From the NCBI RefSeq assembly GCF_937616625.2, contig NC_065571.1:12340501-12404500 (forward strand): a stretch of 64,000 nt of DNA, given 5' to 3'. The translations under genes and the position numbers were made by a program. The stretch's first letter is position 1; each line of letters opens with the position of its first letter. This document shows positions 10,973 to 21,870 of this stretch, piece after piece. The notes under the pieces are model-generated. The model ran no database searches, was not told where the DNA came from, and saw nothing but the letters and a program-made list of their open reading frames with translations. The stretch comes from Mercurialis annua. Its lineage: Eukaryota; Streptophyta; Magnoliopsida; Malpighiales; Euphorbiaceae.

Positions 10973-13900
10973 TTGGGTCTTGGAACATTAGAGGGATTAA
11001 TAATCCCAATAAGCAGATTGAGATTGCTAACTTAATCTGTTATAATAAACTGAAAGTCTTAGGTATTAATGAAACTCGAGTTAATGTGGGTAGTTTTGAT
11101 AAAGTCTGGAGCAGTTTGAGGAATAAAATCCCTGATTGGGAGATTGAACATAACTATAGTTGTTCTAGTATGGGCAGAGTTTGGATAATTTTCAACAAGA
11201 ATGAGGTTAAGCTGAGTGTTCTTTGTAAACATAATCAATTCATTCATTGCAATATTGATTATGAAGGGATTTCTTTTTATTGTACTTTTGTCTATGGGTC
11301 TTACATAGCAGAGGATAGGAAGGATCTTTGGAGCAGTTTGACCTCTATTAGTCAGAATATGACAGAGAATTGGATTATAATGAGGGACTTTAATGCTGTT
11401 ATGAGTAATAGGGATAGAATGGGTGGAAATATGATTGATATGCAGGCAGCAGATGACTTCATAAATTGGATGAATATGTCCAATGTTATGGAGCTAAAGA
11501 AAATGGGGAACATATTTACCTGGTCTAATAATCAATATGGCCAAGATAGAATCTACAGGAAGATTAACTGGTGTTTTGTCAACAACACTTGGATTGAGGA
11601 ATGGTCTGATTCTTATTATAATGCTCTGTCTCCTGGTATTTTGGATCACAGTCCTTTAGTGGTTCATATCAAGAGCAGAATTGAGAAGAGGAAGTCAGGG
11701 TTCAAGTTCTTTAATGTCTGGTGTGAGCACATCATGTTTATGGAGATTGTTAAAAGAGTTTGGGATACTGAAATCTCTGGCTTTAAAATGTTTCAAGTTA
11801 TGCAAAAGTTAAAGATGTTGAAATCTGAGCTTAAAGAGCTTAATAAGAAGGAGTTCAGTGACATTTCCAAAAGGGTAGTTAATACAAGAGAAATGTTAGC
11901 TAAACTGAGTTGTGATTTGCAGAGTGACCCTTTCAACCCTGAACTTCAAGATGAAGAGAGAGCTATTTCTATCCATTTGAACAAGTTGTTAAGATGGGAA
12001 GAAAGTATCTTAAGACAGAAGTCTAGGATGATTTGGATTGCTTTGGGTGATCAGAACACCAAATACTTCCATAGAAGTATCAAGCAAAGACAAATTAGAA
12101 AAAATATTGTCTCTCTCAAGCTAGCTGATGGTAGCTACATATCAGATCCTGACCTGATAAAGAAAGAGATCATAAGACATTATTCTGATTTTTTGGGGAC
12201 TAGCAACTCCAACATGAAGCATACAGACCCTAGTATCTTCAACTATGGTTATGTCCTCTCTGATGAAGATAGGATTATGCTGAGTGAGAATTTTTCAGAT
12301 TGTGAGATCAAGTCTGCTCTATAAATATCAATGCTGACAAGGCTCCTGGGCCAGATGGTTATTCTAGTGGTTTCTTCAAAAAAAGCTGGAGTGTTATTAG
12401 GGAGGATATTATCCAGGCCATTAGAGATTTCTTCAGAAATGGAAAAATGCTGAAGCAGGTAAATTCTACTTACATATCCCTTATTCCTAAAGTTCAAGTG
12501 CCTGAGTCTTTGAATGAGTATAGGCCCATTGCTTGTTGCAATGTTATTTACAAAACTATTTCTAAGGTTTTGGCTAAAAGACTTAGTAGAATTCTGGATA
12601 AGATAGTGAGTAGTAATCAATCTGCTTTTATCCATGGTAGAAAGATATCTGACAATGTGTTGTTGGCTCATGAGCTTATTAGAAATTATCATAGGAAAAA
12701 CAGTAATTCCTGTGCCCTTAAGATTGATCTGCAAAAGGCCTATGACACAGTTGAGTGGGACTTCATTGAAGAAATGCTCCTTGGTCTTAGATTTCCTAGA
12801 CAGTTTATTGGTCTTGTTATGACTTGTATTAGAACTGCTAAGTTCTCTGTTCAAATTAATGGAGAATTAACTGGTTTCTTTGATGGTGGTAGGGGTCTAA
12901 GACAGGGAGATCCTATCTCTCCTCTATTATTTGTCTTAGGGATGGAGTATTTGTCTAGGTATCTTAAGAAATCAACCATGGAGGGTTCTGAGTTTAAGTT
13001 TCACAAAAATTGTAAAAACATTAGACTCTGTCATCTAATTTTTGCGGATGATCTATTCATGTTTAGCAATGGGGATATTAAGTCTGTTTCAATCCTTAAA
13101 GATGCTTTGCTTGATTTTTCTAAGATTTCTAGCCTGTATCCAAATCTGCAAAAGAGCTCTGTCTATTTTAGTAGTCCGAACAGCATGGAGAATGATAGGA
13201 TCATCAGCTACTTAGGCTTCAGTGAAGGTATTTTGCCTGTCAAGTACCTAGGTCTCCCCCTGATATCATCCAAGCTAACTAAAGATTAGTGTAATGGCCT
13301 TGTTAGCAGAATTACTAAAAGAATTTCATCCTGGTCAGCCAGAAGTCTTTCTTATGCTGGAAGGCTGGAATTAGTTAAAGATGTGCTTCTTAGTATGCAT
13401 GTTTATTGGTGCTGTACTTTTTTACTTCCCAAATCTGTGATCAAGGGTATAGAAGATGTTTGTAGAAGATTTTTGTGGCATGGTAATGATTCTGAGAAAA
13501 GAGGAAGCCCTGTTAAGTGGGATGATGTCTGCAAAGGGAAGAGTTTTGGTGGCCTAGGCATTAAAGCTATTCATCTGTGGAATGTTGCTGCAGTGACTAA
13601 GCATGTCTGGAACCTAGTTTCTTTCAAGCCCTCTCTGTGGGCTAACTGGGTTATAATCAACAAGCTCAAATTGAATGGTTATTGGGGTATTGCTAAACCA
13701 ATTGATTGCTCCTGGAGTTGGAGAGGCATGCTGAAAATCAGACCTATGATTAGATCTTTTTTTGAGTACAAGCTAGGGAATGGAGAGTCTTTCTTCTTCT
13801 GGCATGATCCCTGGCTAAATGGTGAATCCATTACAGAAAGATTTCCAGGTATAAAGATCAGAGATTCTGATATCCCTAAGTCCACTAAAATAAAAAAGCT

Positions 13901-14469
13901 GTGGAGGAACAATGACTGGTGTCTTCCAGACCCCATTGATGATCAGACACTGCATGCTTGGAACTTTATAAAAGAGAATTTCAAAGTCCTGCCTGGAGTT
14001 GAGGACAAGGTCCTTTGGAAAGCCAACAGACATGGTAAGTTCTCTATTAGCAGTTTATGGAAGGAGTTGACTCCAGCTGTTGATAAAGTTGATTGGACCA
14101 AGATCATTTAGAGACAAACTGAAGAAGTGGAAAATGATTGATTCTGACTACTGCAGCCTCTGTAATCAGCACACAGAGAATGTGAACCATCTTTTCTTTG
14201 AGTGTAATTACTCTAAGGAGATCTGGAATAAGTCCCTTGTCCATTTTGGTATTAGAAGAACAGCTTTGCCATGGAGAAGAGAAGTCAATTTCTTCATGAG
14301 AAGAGCTAAGGGTAGATCTAAAGAAGCCAAGAGCAGAAGACTTATGTTCACTTCTGCCATTTACTACATCTGGAGAGCCAGGAATGAGAAAGTCTTCAAC
14401 AACACCTGCATTCCCATTGACAGTGTGGTGAAGAGTATTGCTTTTGTTGTCAAAGCCAAAATGAACTGA
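10969..14469 (+). pseudogene. LINE ORF2: endonuclease, reverse transcriptase, zf-RVT; frameshifted
   Basis: The segment 10969-12324 is the apurinic-type endonuclease: SWNIRGINN, INETRV, DFNAV and DHSPLVVH. The residue before DFN, normally Gly, is Arg (MRDFNAV). The frame then shifts near 12320. From about 12327 to 13287 the reverse transcriptase reads ADKAPGPDGY, IPKVQVPESLNEYRPIACCN, QSAFIHGRKISDN, LKIDLQKAYDTVEWDFI, GLRQGDPISPLLF and the catalytic FADD. A TAG at 13287 interrupts it. The frame resumes (SRITKRISSWSARSLSYAGR) to 14111, and after a deletion ends in the zf-RVT knuckle CSLCNQHTENVNHLFFEC. It would nick the target and prime cDNA synthesis; this copy cannot make a whole protein. 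Confidence 0.92.
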
Positions 14470-14651
14470 GCTAGCCCTGGTTCTGGTTTGCTTTGGATTT
14501 TTCTCTGTTTTTCTGTGTTTAGTTTGTTCCCTGGTTTGTTGCAGTCAGGGCTGCCTCTGGGTTATCCCAGCTAAGTTGTATCAGCTTTGCTGAATTGTGT
14601 TATTGGTCTATAGCATTTCTGCTCTTTTTTTTGGTGATTTACCAAAAAAAG
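14470..14651 (+). other. LINE 3' UTR and A-rich tail
   Basis: The stretch is rich in ttctgtttt and gggctgcctctgggttatcc words and ends ggtgatttaccaaaaaaag directly before the right target duplication. Plant LINEs commonly end in a short A-run like this. Confidence 0.8.
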
Positions 14652-14666
14652 AATATTAATGAAGTT

Positions 14667-15615
14667 CATTCATTACTCAGTCTGCTCATTATTCATTCGG
14701 ACTTCCTCCCTTTTTTCAAAGTTCATTCATTAAGGCCCTATTTTAAATTAATTTTCACTACTTTACTAGGTATATATCTTTTCTCATAAAGTGATCTCCA
14801 TTTGTTTTTTTTTAACAAAGGCTAAAAGTGATCTCCAATTGTAAATACTATAAATATGTACATTTTACTGGGACTGCTTATTTATTTTCTAATTTAGAAA
14901 TCTTACATTCATGAACTTTCTCTTTATTTTGATCAAGCATCCTTCGAATTCCATCCAGATATTCTTTTATAACTTCATCATTTTCTATGAATAAATTAGC
15001 ATATTTGAATTCCTCCTACCAATATTTTATTCGTTATCTTAATTTGACCTCTAATTTGTTATTTTAATTCTAATAACATGTGATTTTTGTGAACATTTGT
15101 AGATTTTTTTAGCATCATGGCTCGTGTTGGCCCTTAGATTGATAAAGAAGTTTAAGACAAACCATTATTAACCCTTAATGAGGTATAGTCATTAGTGTTG
15201 GCTCCGATCATGGTTCCTTCTTAACTAGACAATAGTTCAAGAAACTTTCACAAATTGGTCAGTTTCCTCTGCAAATTTCTAATCATGGATGGTAGGACTA
15301 AAACTAATTGTTGGCTTTATTTAGAAAGAGATCAACATCTATGGCTTGATTGAGATAAGACAAATCAAAATGCCATGTGTAAGGCATTATCTTCTTGGGC
15401 CATCTCAATTTTAGTTAAAGGCGATAAATGGGTTTTGCTTCAGATTTGGGCCTACGTTGATAACCTTGCTCAATCTTGCTTGTGTGCTAAACAATTGGCC
15501 AAATAACCAAAAAAGACAAAATCTTTTATGAAAGTTTCACAAAAATTCAAAATTTTCAATTTTATCCAATTTGTACTTAAATGTATGATTTTGTTTCAAT
15601 TTTGTCCAATTATAT
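14667..15615. other. Spacer, no confident feature
   Basis: The first 430 bp are AT-rich and featureless. 15100-15500 has more balanced composition and may be an old transposon piece, but I could not match any frame to a known domain. Confidence 0.5.
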
Positions 15616-16230
15616 TGTCACGACCCAAATTCTGAGTCGAGACCGGCACTAGAGAATGGGAGTGGTAGCTCCTAAACCCGTAACAAGCTTAAAACCACTC
15701 ACGTTTTCACGAAAACATGTACAAAACAATGCGAACAAACATGTAGCAATAAAGACACGTTTGTGCAATAACATAATGCCGTATATATTCACATCATCGA
15801 TAAAAAATTCAAACCGATAACAATGGGCATTCAACTTCCGTAATATCATACGTACTAACCCATCTATCGGTCTATATGCAGACGCTGTTAGCATAAACAG
15901 CATCAGAGACATACGATCTAGTGTAGGGTAACAACAGACATTCATCACATAGCATGTCTAGAAATATATACATGTAAAGCCCCTGCTATACTAGGCTATA
16001 CGTACTGGTCTCCATGTACAACTGCAGCTCTAATGGAAGTCGTGCTTTAAACAAGTCAAAAGGACTTCCAGCACAAAAGAGGATGTCCGTCTAATTCGAC
16101 TCTAATCACCTGAAAGGGGGTAAACATTAACAAGGTCAGACTATGCTGAGTGAGTGTATGCATTACTAATGCTACTACTCAAAAATAACATCGCATTTAA
16201 AAAAAGAGCATATATATGAACGTATATATA
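15616..16230 (-). repeat. Partial LTR of the TGTCACGACCC family (copy A), diverged
   Basis: It starts TGTCACGACCCAAATTCTGA and continues with the ccggcactag...gggagtggtagctcc segment. A ctgagtgagtgtatgcatt...catcgcat block follows at about 16147-16196. The same landmarks occur in order in the solo LTR at 31629. Similarity fades after about 16230, so only the 3' third remains. It belongs to a related but distinct subfamily. Confidence 0.7.
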
Positions 16231-16356
16231 TAGTTAAACTAATTGATTTGATCAAAACCCTAATATAGAACACCAGCCTGGACTGGGGTAGAATTCCTAA
16301 TCAGAACGAGCAATTACGATTTCTCAAATTCTGCTGGTAAGGTGTCGGGATAGTTT

Positions 16357-16989
16357 TGTTGGATTTTCTAGGTTCACAACGCAACAGAATTTTAATTTTT
16401 TTTATCAAAAACCCAAAACAAGTTCAATGTAATTTGATTAGATAGACTAATTGCATAATTAAATCTTACTTGAATGTCGAATTCAATCAGCAATTTAGGA
16501 AGGAAGAGAGGTGGTTCACTTTTGTGATAACTTGCCTCAGATCAGAAACGCCTCCAAAAGAACGCGTCCTCTACGAGTATCCACACAAAGAGACCTTTGC
16601 CAAAACGAGTACCTGTGTGCTAGCACTATTGCTTCAAAAAGCAATTACGAATTTAGTGATTATATGTCTTGTGTTTATTTCGAAAAACACATATGTAAAA
16701 CTCTAGATTTAATGGTCTATTAATAGAAAAATAAGACATTTCGGGTTTACTCAAAAACGTGTTTGGCAATCATATTCAAACACTACGTTTTTGATAACTC
16801 TTTTAAATTTATGTATATCAAAAACTCCTTTTTGATAATTACACACACACACATATGTATATACATATATATGTATATGTATATGTATATACATATATGT
16901 ATATGTATATGTATATGTATATATATATGTATATATATATAAAAGATAATACTTTAAAGAAAACATTTATCCTTAAATTTTAAATTTCA

Positions 16990-17031
<42 letters not shown>

Positions 17032-17650
17032 ATCTTTTAATCACTATATTCTATTGAGCTTGTACAACCCATAACTGTTTTAGGCTTGTTCTGTGTGCGA
17101 CCTAGTAGGTTTATACAATGTTGGCAGTAGGCTCGAAATTCCTATTTCGACCCACAAATTATAAGCGGCCTCTAGCAAGACATTATGACTACCTGAGTTA
17201 TATGAATATCAATTATCTTATTTAACCATTTAATATTTTAATCCATTTGTCTCACGATATCCTGATTGTATATAAGCATAGTATTGTCATCCTTATAATA
17301 TTCAATCATTAGTTTCCTTATTCCAAGTATATTGAAAATAATTACTCTTTATCAACTCATTTAGCATGGCCATGCATTTCCTTCAGTCTATCTTTTCAAA
17401 GGGTCCATAGATATCTTACTCAAATAAATGTGACAATTCCTTCTCAGTCACTCACATTTCTCATATAGTTACTTTCATATCCAATGGCAATTTATTCCAT
17501 TATCATGTTAAAGATAATGTAAGACTGTATCAAAAGGTGAAATAGCTATGTAGAATTTCATGGTGACTTTAAGGTCAAAAGATTATACTAATAAAACTGT
17601 AATAAGAATTACTTATGATAATGCTCTATATAGAATTCTCATGGTGGGTC
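16357..17650. repeat. LTR-like sequence, probably Ty1/copia, boundaries uncertain
   Basis: It begins TGTTGGATTTTCTAGGTTCA at 16357, a common start of plant copia LTRs. It includes the gtgtgcgacctagtaggtttatac and cctatttcgacccacaaattat segments at about 17090-17162, which I associate with retrotransposon LTRs from memory, without a search. No matching CA end or target duplication was found. Two microsatellites have grown inside it. Confidence 0.45.
16842..17028. repeat. Microsatellites (AC)n, (TATGTA)n and (AT)n
   Basis: A short AC run at 16842-16852 passes into a tatgta/tatatg array to about 16941. A pure AT run lies at 16994-17028. The 71-codon Tyr-rich frame on the minus strand (16751-16966) is only a reading of this array. 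Confidence 0.9.
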
Positions 17651-17654
17651 ATCC

Positions 17655-18248
17655 AGTGCCATGCACATTTATGCAACGCGAATTACTGCCATCTCGAAGG
17701 GTATTTGTGATGATATTGAAAGAAAGTATATGAAATTTCTTTGGGATATTCTGAGAATAATAGAATAATCAGTCTAGTGAATTGGAATAATGTTGGGTGA
17801 TCCAAGGAGAATGGTGGTTTAGGGTAAAAGATCATAAAGAATTTTCAACAAAACTTTGTTTATGAATATTGTATGGAATTAACTACTTAATCTATTTTGG
17901 GTTCAAATGCTTCATATTAATTACATGTTTCAGAATGATAACATCTCCAATGTTAGCAAAGTTAGGGGCTCGTCTCATCTTTGGAAGGCTCTTCATAGAA
18001 TTTAGGGTAAGGTGTGCAATGGGGTTCATTGGGCTCTTGATGATGGGAGGACAGTCTGATTTTGGCTAGACCTTAGGTTCGGGAAGATATCTATCCTGAT
18101 GTTAGTGGCCACTCCTCTTATTCTTAGTATCAAATTGAGGGCTACAATCAACAGCTATGTCAATCATAATAGAAAATGGTAATGGGACAAGTTTTCTGCT
18201 ATTATTCCTAGTATATGCCTTATGAAGATTGTTAGTAATCCCACTGAA
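17655..18248 (+). pseudogene. LINE ORF2 C-terminal remnant, part 1
   Basis: With several frameshifts the plus strand reads MQRELLP, GICDDIERKYMKFLWG, ENGGLG, SSHLWKALHRI and a VHWALDDGRTVWFWLD segment. This corresponds to the stretch between reverse transcriptase and the zf-RVT knuckle in plant L1 elements. It is cut at codon GAA by the solo LTR at 18249 and continues at 20618. No frame is intact. Confidence 0.8.
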
Positions 18249-18700
18249 TGTAATACCCCAAAATATTTAATTATCTAATTGGACCACGTGTCCAATCTGG
18301 ATTTGCCAGAGTGGCATAATCGGAAAGTTTCCGATAAATAAATTTTAGTAGGTCGGTTTTGGAAAGGATTATATGCGAGGAATTTAATATTATAAGTCAA
18401 TTCTAAAGTTAGAATTGGAATTAAAAGGAAAAATGTTAAGAAAAGCTCGAAATAGAGTATAAGGACCAAAGTGGTAATTTAGTCATTTTGTGTCGAAAAC
18501 GGAAATTTTAGATTTTGATGGGAAATTATTAATATCGAGCTTCGTATTATTTATCGGATATAAATAATACGTAAAATTAAAAATTTAAGAGTTTATCGAT
18601 TTAGTTATGGACTAAATCGTACGAAAGAAAAGTTTAAAAGTTTAAAAGATAAATGATAAAAATAAAAAGAATAAGGACCAAAGTGGTATATTTGCCAAAA

Positions 18701-18710
18701 TATATATAAA
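18701..18710 (+). promoter_or_regulatory. Putative TATA box of solo LTR B
   Basis: TATATATAAA lies about 75 bp upstream of the most conserved block of the LTR family (ccgccgtttctccgttcgac). An AT-rich TATA-like stretch sits at the same place in the other two copies. This would be the retroelement promoter; activity is unknown. Confidence 0.5.
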
Positions 18711-19080
18711 GAAGATTGGATCAGAGAAGGGAGAAGAATGATCGAAAGAGTTTGAGAGTTAACGAGCGATACCGTCGTTTCCCCGCCGTTTCTCCGTTCG
18801 ACGTCCGATTCGAGCGATTTTCGCAGCGATTTCTTCAAAATCGAATCCTCTATCGATCCTAAGCTTCATTCCAAGGTAAATATTCGAGAATCTTGGTTAA
18901 AAATTGATATATTTGGCTGTTTCGGGATATGATCGAATTTGAATTGAAATTTAACGTTTTTGATGGTTTTTAATATGGATTTTGTGTAAAAATGATGTTG
19001 GGTATGTACGGGAATGTATCAAGCAAGTCGGAATGGGTTTTTGATCGATTTTGTGGAGATTTAAGCTTGCTGTCGTGGTC

Positions 19081-19193
19081 AGCACGACGGCCGCACGACG
19101 TGCCAAAATTTGGCACGACATGCCAAAAATTAGCACGACGTGCAGCTTGGCACGACGCGCCAATGGTTGGCACGACGTGCCAACACCAAGGCA
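19081..19193. repeat. Palindromic word tract in solo LTR B (GGCACG-A-CGTGCC)
   Basis: CACGAC occurs at 19083, 19094, 19114, 19134, 19151 and 19171, mostly about 20 bp apart. The best units are GGCACGACGTGCC and its variants GGCACGACATGCC and GGCACGACGCGCC: an inverted arm of six bases around one central A. Confidence 0.85.
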
Positions 19194-20617
19194 AGGCTGC
19201 CTTGGTCGTTTTCGGCCCAGTTGCTGCATGGGAGTTAGACGTATCATATCTTGAGTCCATAAGAGTTTACGGACTCTGAAAATGTGCAATTCGGACATAG
19301 AACATGGAGGATATGATTAGGGTTTTGTAATAAATATAACGGGTAATTGGAAATCGATAAGAATGAATTGGGAACACCTAAATCTATAACCTAGGACGTT
19401 AGGTTTACGAGGTTCACGTTTATAATCTAAACGTGTATTTGGTTTGTATATGTACCAGACGTACCGGCGAGCTACGAGATAGACGTTTTGGGATTAGCAG
19501 TGTTTGACCAGCATATCGAGTGCATTATAGATTGGATAGCGGTCACTGTGAGTTGCAATTTACTTTCGTGTATTATATATATAAAGTTATTTTATATAGA
19601 TATATAATGTTTATACGCATCGTATGTTATATGATTTGATTAAATATTATATGTTTCTATCAAATATATATACGAGAACTAGTATGCGATCCGAAGAAAC
19701 TAGCTACCTATTGGGTGTCAATAGGCTGTGTGATCACCAGTATTGAGTCAGTCTAGTGTGTTTGTATTTGAGAAATGATTGGATATGTACGATATGATAT
19801 GAATTCGATACGAGAGTGAACTCGGCTACGGTGTAGCCTAGAAGTCCGCGTATCTAGTGGGCTGGGCCCACCAGTGAGTTGGACTCACAACTTGAGATAT
19901 ACGATTGGGTTGAACGATATATGATTATTCGAGAGTTGTGTCGCATGCTAGGATATTAGTTTCGTACGGATCAAATACATGTTTATATATTTTATATTAT
20001 TTTTTTATTGAGATGCGATGTTATATTTTTATATTAATACCGTTAGTAACTTGCAAGCTCACTCAGTATTTCCCAAAATATTGACTCCCTCACAGTGTTT
20101 TATTTCAGGTGATCGGAGTCGGATCAGACAGACCATCTCCTTTGTGTTGGAAGTCTTCTGACTTGTACAAAGTACGAGTCCTTAGAGCTGCAGTAGTCAA
20201 TAGGTGTCAAAATAAGATTTATGATTTGATTTCAAACGGTATTTAAAATGTGAACTCTGATATAAATTTTATAGATAAGTTATTTAGAAAGATGGCGTTT
20301 ATCCGTTTGAAATTGATACCAATTGCCATGAGTGGAATTGGTGATGTTTGTGATCAGAAACAGGGCGGTGCTGGATATGAGATATCGCTCGGTAAGACCC
20401 TGGTTTCTAAGAATTGTTTCGAGAATGTTTTCAGAAAAGGAATACGCTATTTTAATAATTGAATTATTATTTAAAGAAAATTTCTAATTATGTATTATAT
20501 ATAACAATATGTTTTAATCGCGAAAAATGTACAGTGGTTTTAGGCTTGCTACGGGTTCCGGAGCTACCACTCCCGTTCCCTAGCGCCGGTCGCGGCTCAA
20601 TAATTTGGGTCGTGACA

Positions 20618-20965
20618 CTGAATTTGAGTCATGGGAATGATTTCATGTATTAGGGTCTCTCTTCCTCGGTTTGTTATGAATAAATATCCTTATAAGGAAA
20701 TATCAAAGGCTAATTGTAATGGTGCTCAACTATGTTAGATAGTGGTTTGGTCTTAGAAGGGTCCGAAGAAAATTTGCCATTTCCTTTGGATGGTTTTCCA
20801 TAATAGAATCCTTATGAATTTCAAGAGGCATAGAAGAAAATTAGTATATAGTACTTCTTGCTCTCACTGGTTTGATGTGGATGAAGATGGTATACACGCT
20901 TTGAGAAATGCATATATGCTTAACAGATTTGGGCAATGTTGGTCAGTAAAACAATTGAAATCTCA
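20618..20965 (+). pseudogene. LINE ORF2 C-terminal remnant, part 2 (zf-RVT)
   Basis: It continues the remnant broken at 18248: across one copy of CTGAA the frame reads NPTEFESWEWF. Further on MNFKRHRRKLVYSTSCSHWF, then DEDGIHALRNAYMLNRFGQC, matches the zf-RVT region, though the first CxxC pair is damaged (CSHW). Stops at several places make it a pseudogene. Confidence 0.8.
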
Positions 20966-20967
20966 AA

Positions 20968-21870
20968 TGCAACCTCACAGGGTGGGGTGTTGTTTAAAAA
21001 ATAACAATTTAATTAAGAAAGAATTGAAAGTTTAGAGTTTAGAGAAATTGACAAGAGTAATTTTAGAGCGGTTCGGATTAAACTCAATCGTATGTCCACT
21101 ACTCTATCAAAGATTGAGATTTTTAAATTCACTAATTATGGTGTTTAAACTTACACTAACCTAATACAAATGAATTTTTCTAAAATTAAACTCTAACTTA
21201 CAAAAAATTTGATTTTTCAAGACTAATCAAAAGCCTACAACAATAGTGAAACAATAAATGTTTAACAATACAAAAACAAAGCAATTAATGTAAGAATTGA
21301 TGCATAATAAATTGAGTTAAAGAAAGAAAGGATTAAATATAACCTTGACAAAATGGCGGTTGAGGTCTATTTATAACTCCTAATAACTCTTCTCCAAGTC
21401 ATAAAAAAAAAGACGAAAAACTTTTACTGGCAGGATGCATGTCGCGTGCGTGACACCAAATGTAGCGCCAACGACCTGGACTTTTTTTCTAAATTCTTCA
21501 ACGGTCTTTTGACAAGTGGCAGCCGTCCATTAAGACATTCAAATATATCAGTAGAACCTTCAACAATCATGTGTGTCGCGCACGTGACTCTCTTTAGTCG
21601 CGCCCAGGATATCCCAACCAAAAATAAGGTCGCCCTCGTGAAAGGTAAATATCGCGCCCGCGACTAGTCCTTGTCGTGAGCGCAAAAAGCTCATTTTATT
21701 TCTTAAAAAAAAATTGGACTAGGAGTGTTTCAATGACGATTGGTGACAGTTTGATTTTGCATATTGAATTTCGAAAAGTTTCTACAATGACTGATCTTAG
21801 ATTGGAATCCGGGAGTTTCGAAGGTTATTTTTGAAGTTAACATTTTGACAGTCATTGAAAAAATTAATTC
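20968..21870 (+). repeat. Copia-like LTR fragment, family G copy 1
   Basis: It contains the block ttagagcggttcgga, then gtccactactctatcaaag and a gattgagatttttaaattc stretch, which recur in the repeats at 40340-41106 (inverted) and 48751-50440. A ggttcgg box near a ccact box is common in plant copia LTRs. Ends were not resolved; the start may be at the agggtggggtg stretch near 20978. A GC-rich CGNNCG tract lies at 21441-21685. Confidence 0.6.
21441..21685. repeat. CG-rich near-palindromic words in family G copy 1
   Basis: Words include GTCGCGTGCGTGAC (21441), GTCGCGCACGTGAC (21575), ATCGCGCCCGCGAC (21651) and weaker relatives near 21598, 21629 and 21673. They are separated by ordinary AT-rich sequence. 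Confidence 0.65.

Larger units (their letters stand above)
9539..14651 (+). mobile_element. Full-length L1-type LINE with disabled ORFs
   Basis: The element of 5113 bp has a 78-bp leader, ORF1, ORF2, a 3' UTR (14470-14651) ending accaaaaaaag, and the perfect 15-bp target duplication. ORF1 carries a DUF4283-like region and a CCHC knuckle. ORF2 has an endonuclease, a reverse transcriptase and a zf-RVT region. Disabling changes are an in-frame stop in ORF1 (10133-10135), a frameshift in ORF2 near 12320, a stop at 13287-13289 and a deletion with frameshift near 14085-14112. A perfect duplication together with several lesions points to a fairly recent insertion that was either defective when copied or has decayed since. 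Confidence 0.93.
18249..20617 (+). mobile_element. Solo LTR, TGTAATACCCC family, copy B
   Basis: This 2369-bp sequence starts TGTAATACCCCAAAATATTT and ends AATTTGGGTCGTGACA. It is flanked by a perfect 5-bp target duplication CTGAA (18244-18248, 20618-20622). There is no internal region, so it is a solo LTR left by recombination between two LTRs. The long LTR and the gypsy pol remnants nearby suggest a Ty3/gypsy element, possibly a Tekay-like chromovirus; the lineage is inferred. A TATA box at 18701 and a conserved block with CCGCCGTTTCTCCGTTCGAC at about 18783-18802 fix the sense strand as plus. It splits a LINE remnant whose reading frame continues across the duplication. Short frames inside (18275, 18605, 18970-19298) are not genes. 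Confidence 0.92.

Noticed and set aside
12249..12854. 201-codon minus-strand frame
   Set aside because: It is antisense to the LINE reverse transcriptase, whose motifs are clear on the plus strand.
16751..16966. Tyr/Thr/Ile-rich frame
   Set aside because: It is the translation of a TATGTA microsatellite.
18970..19298. Overlapping frames on both strands, Cys/Trp/Arg-rich
   Set aside because: They read through the palindromic word tract of solo LTR B. Open frames on four phases at once come from the repeats.
21424..21667. Opposite-strand frames of 65 and 73 codons
   Set aside because: They cover the CG-rich word tract of a copia-like LTR and have no independent support.
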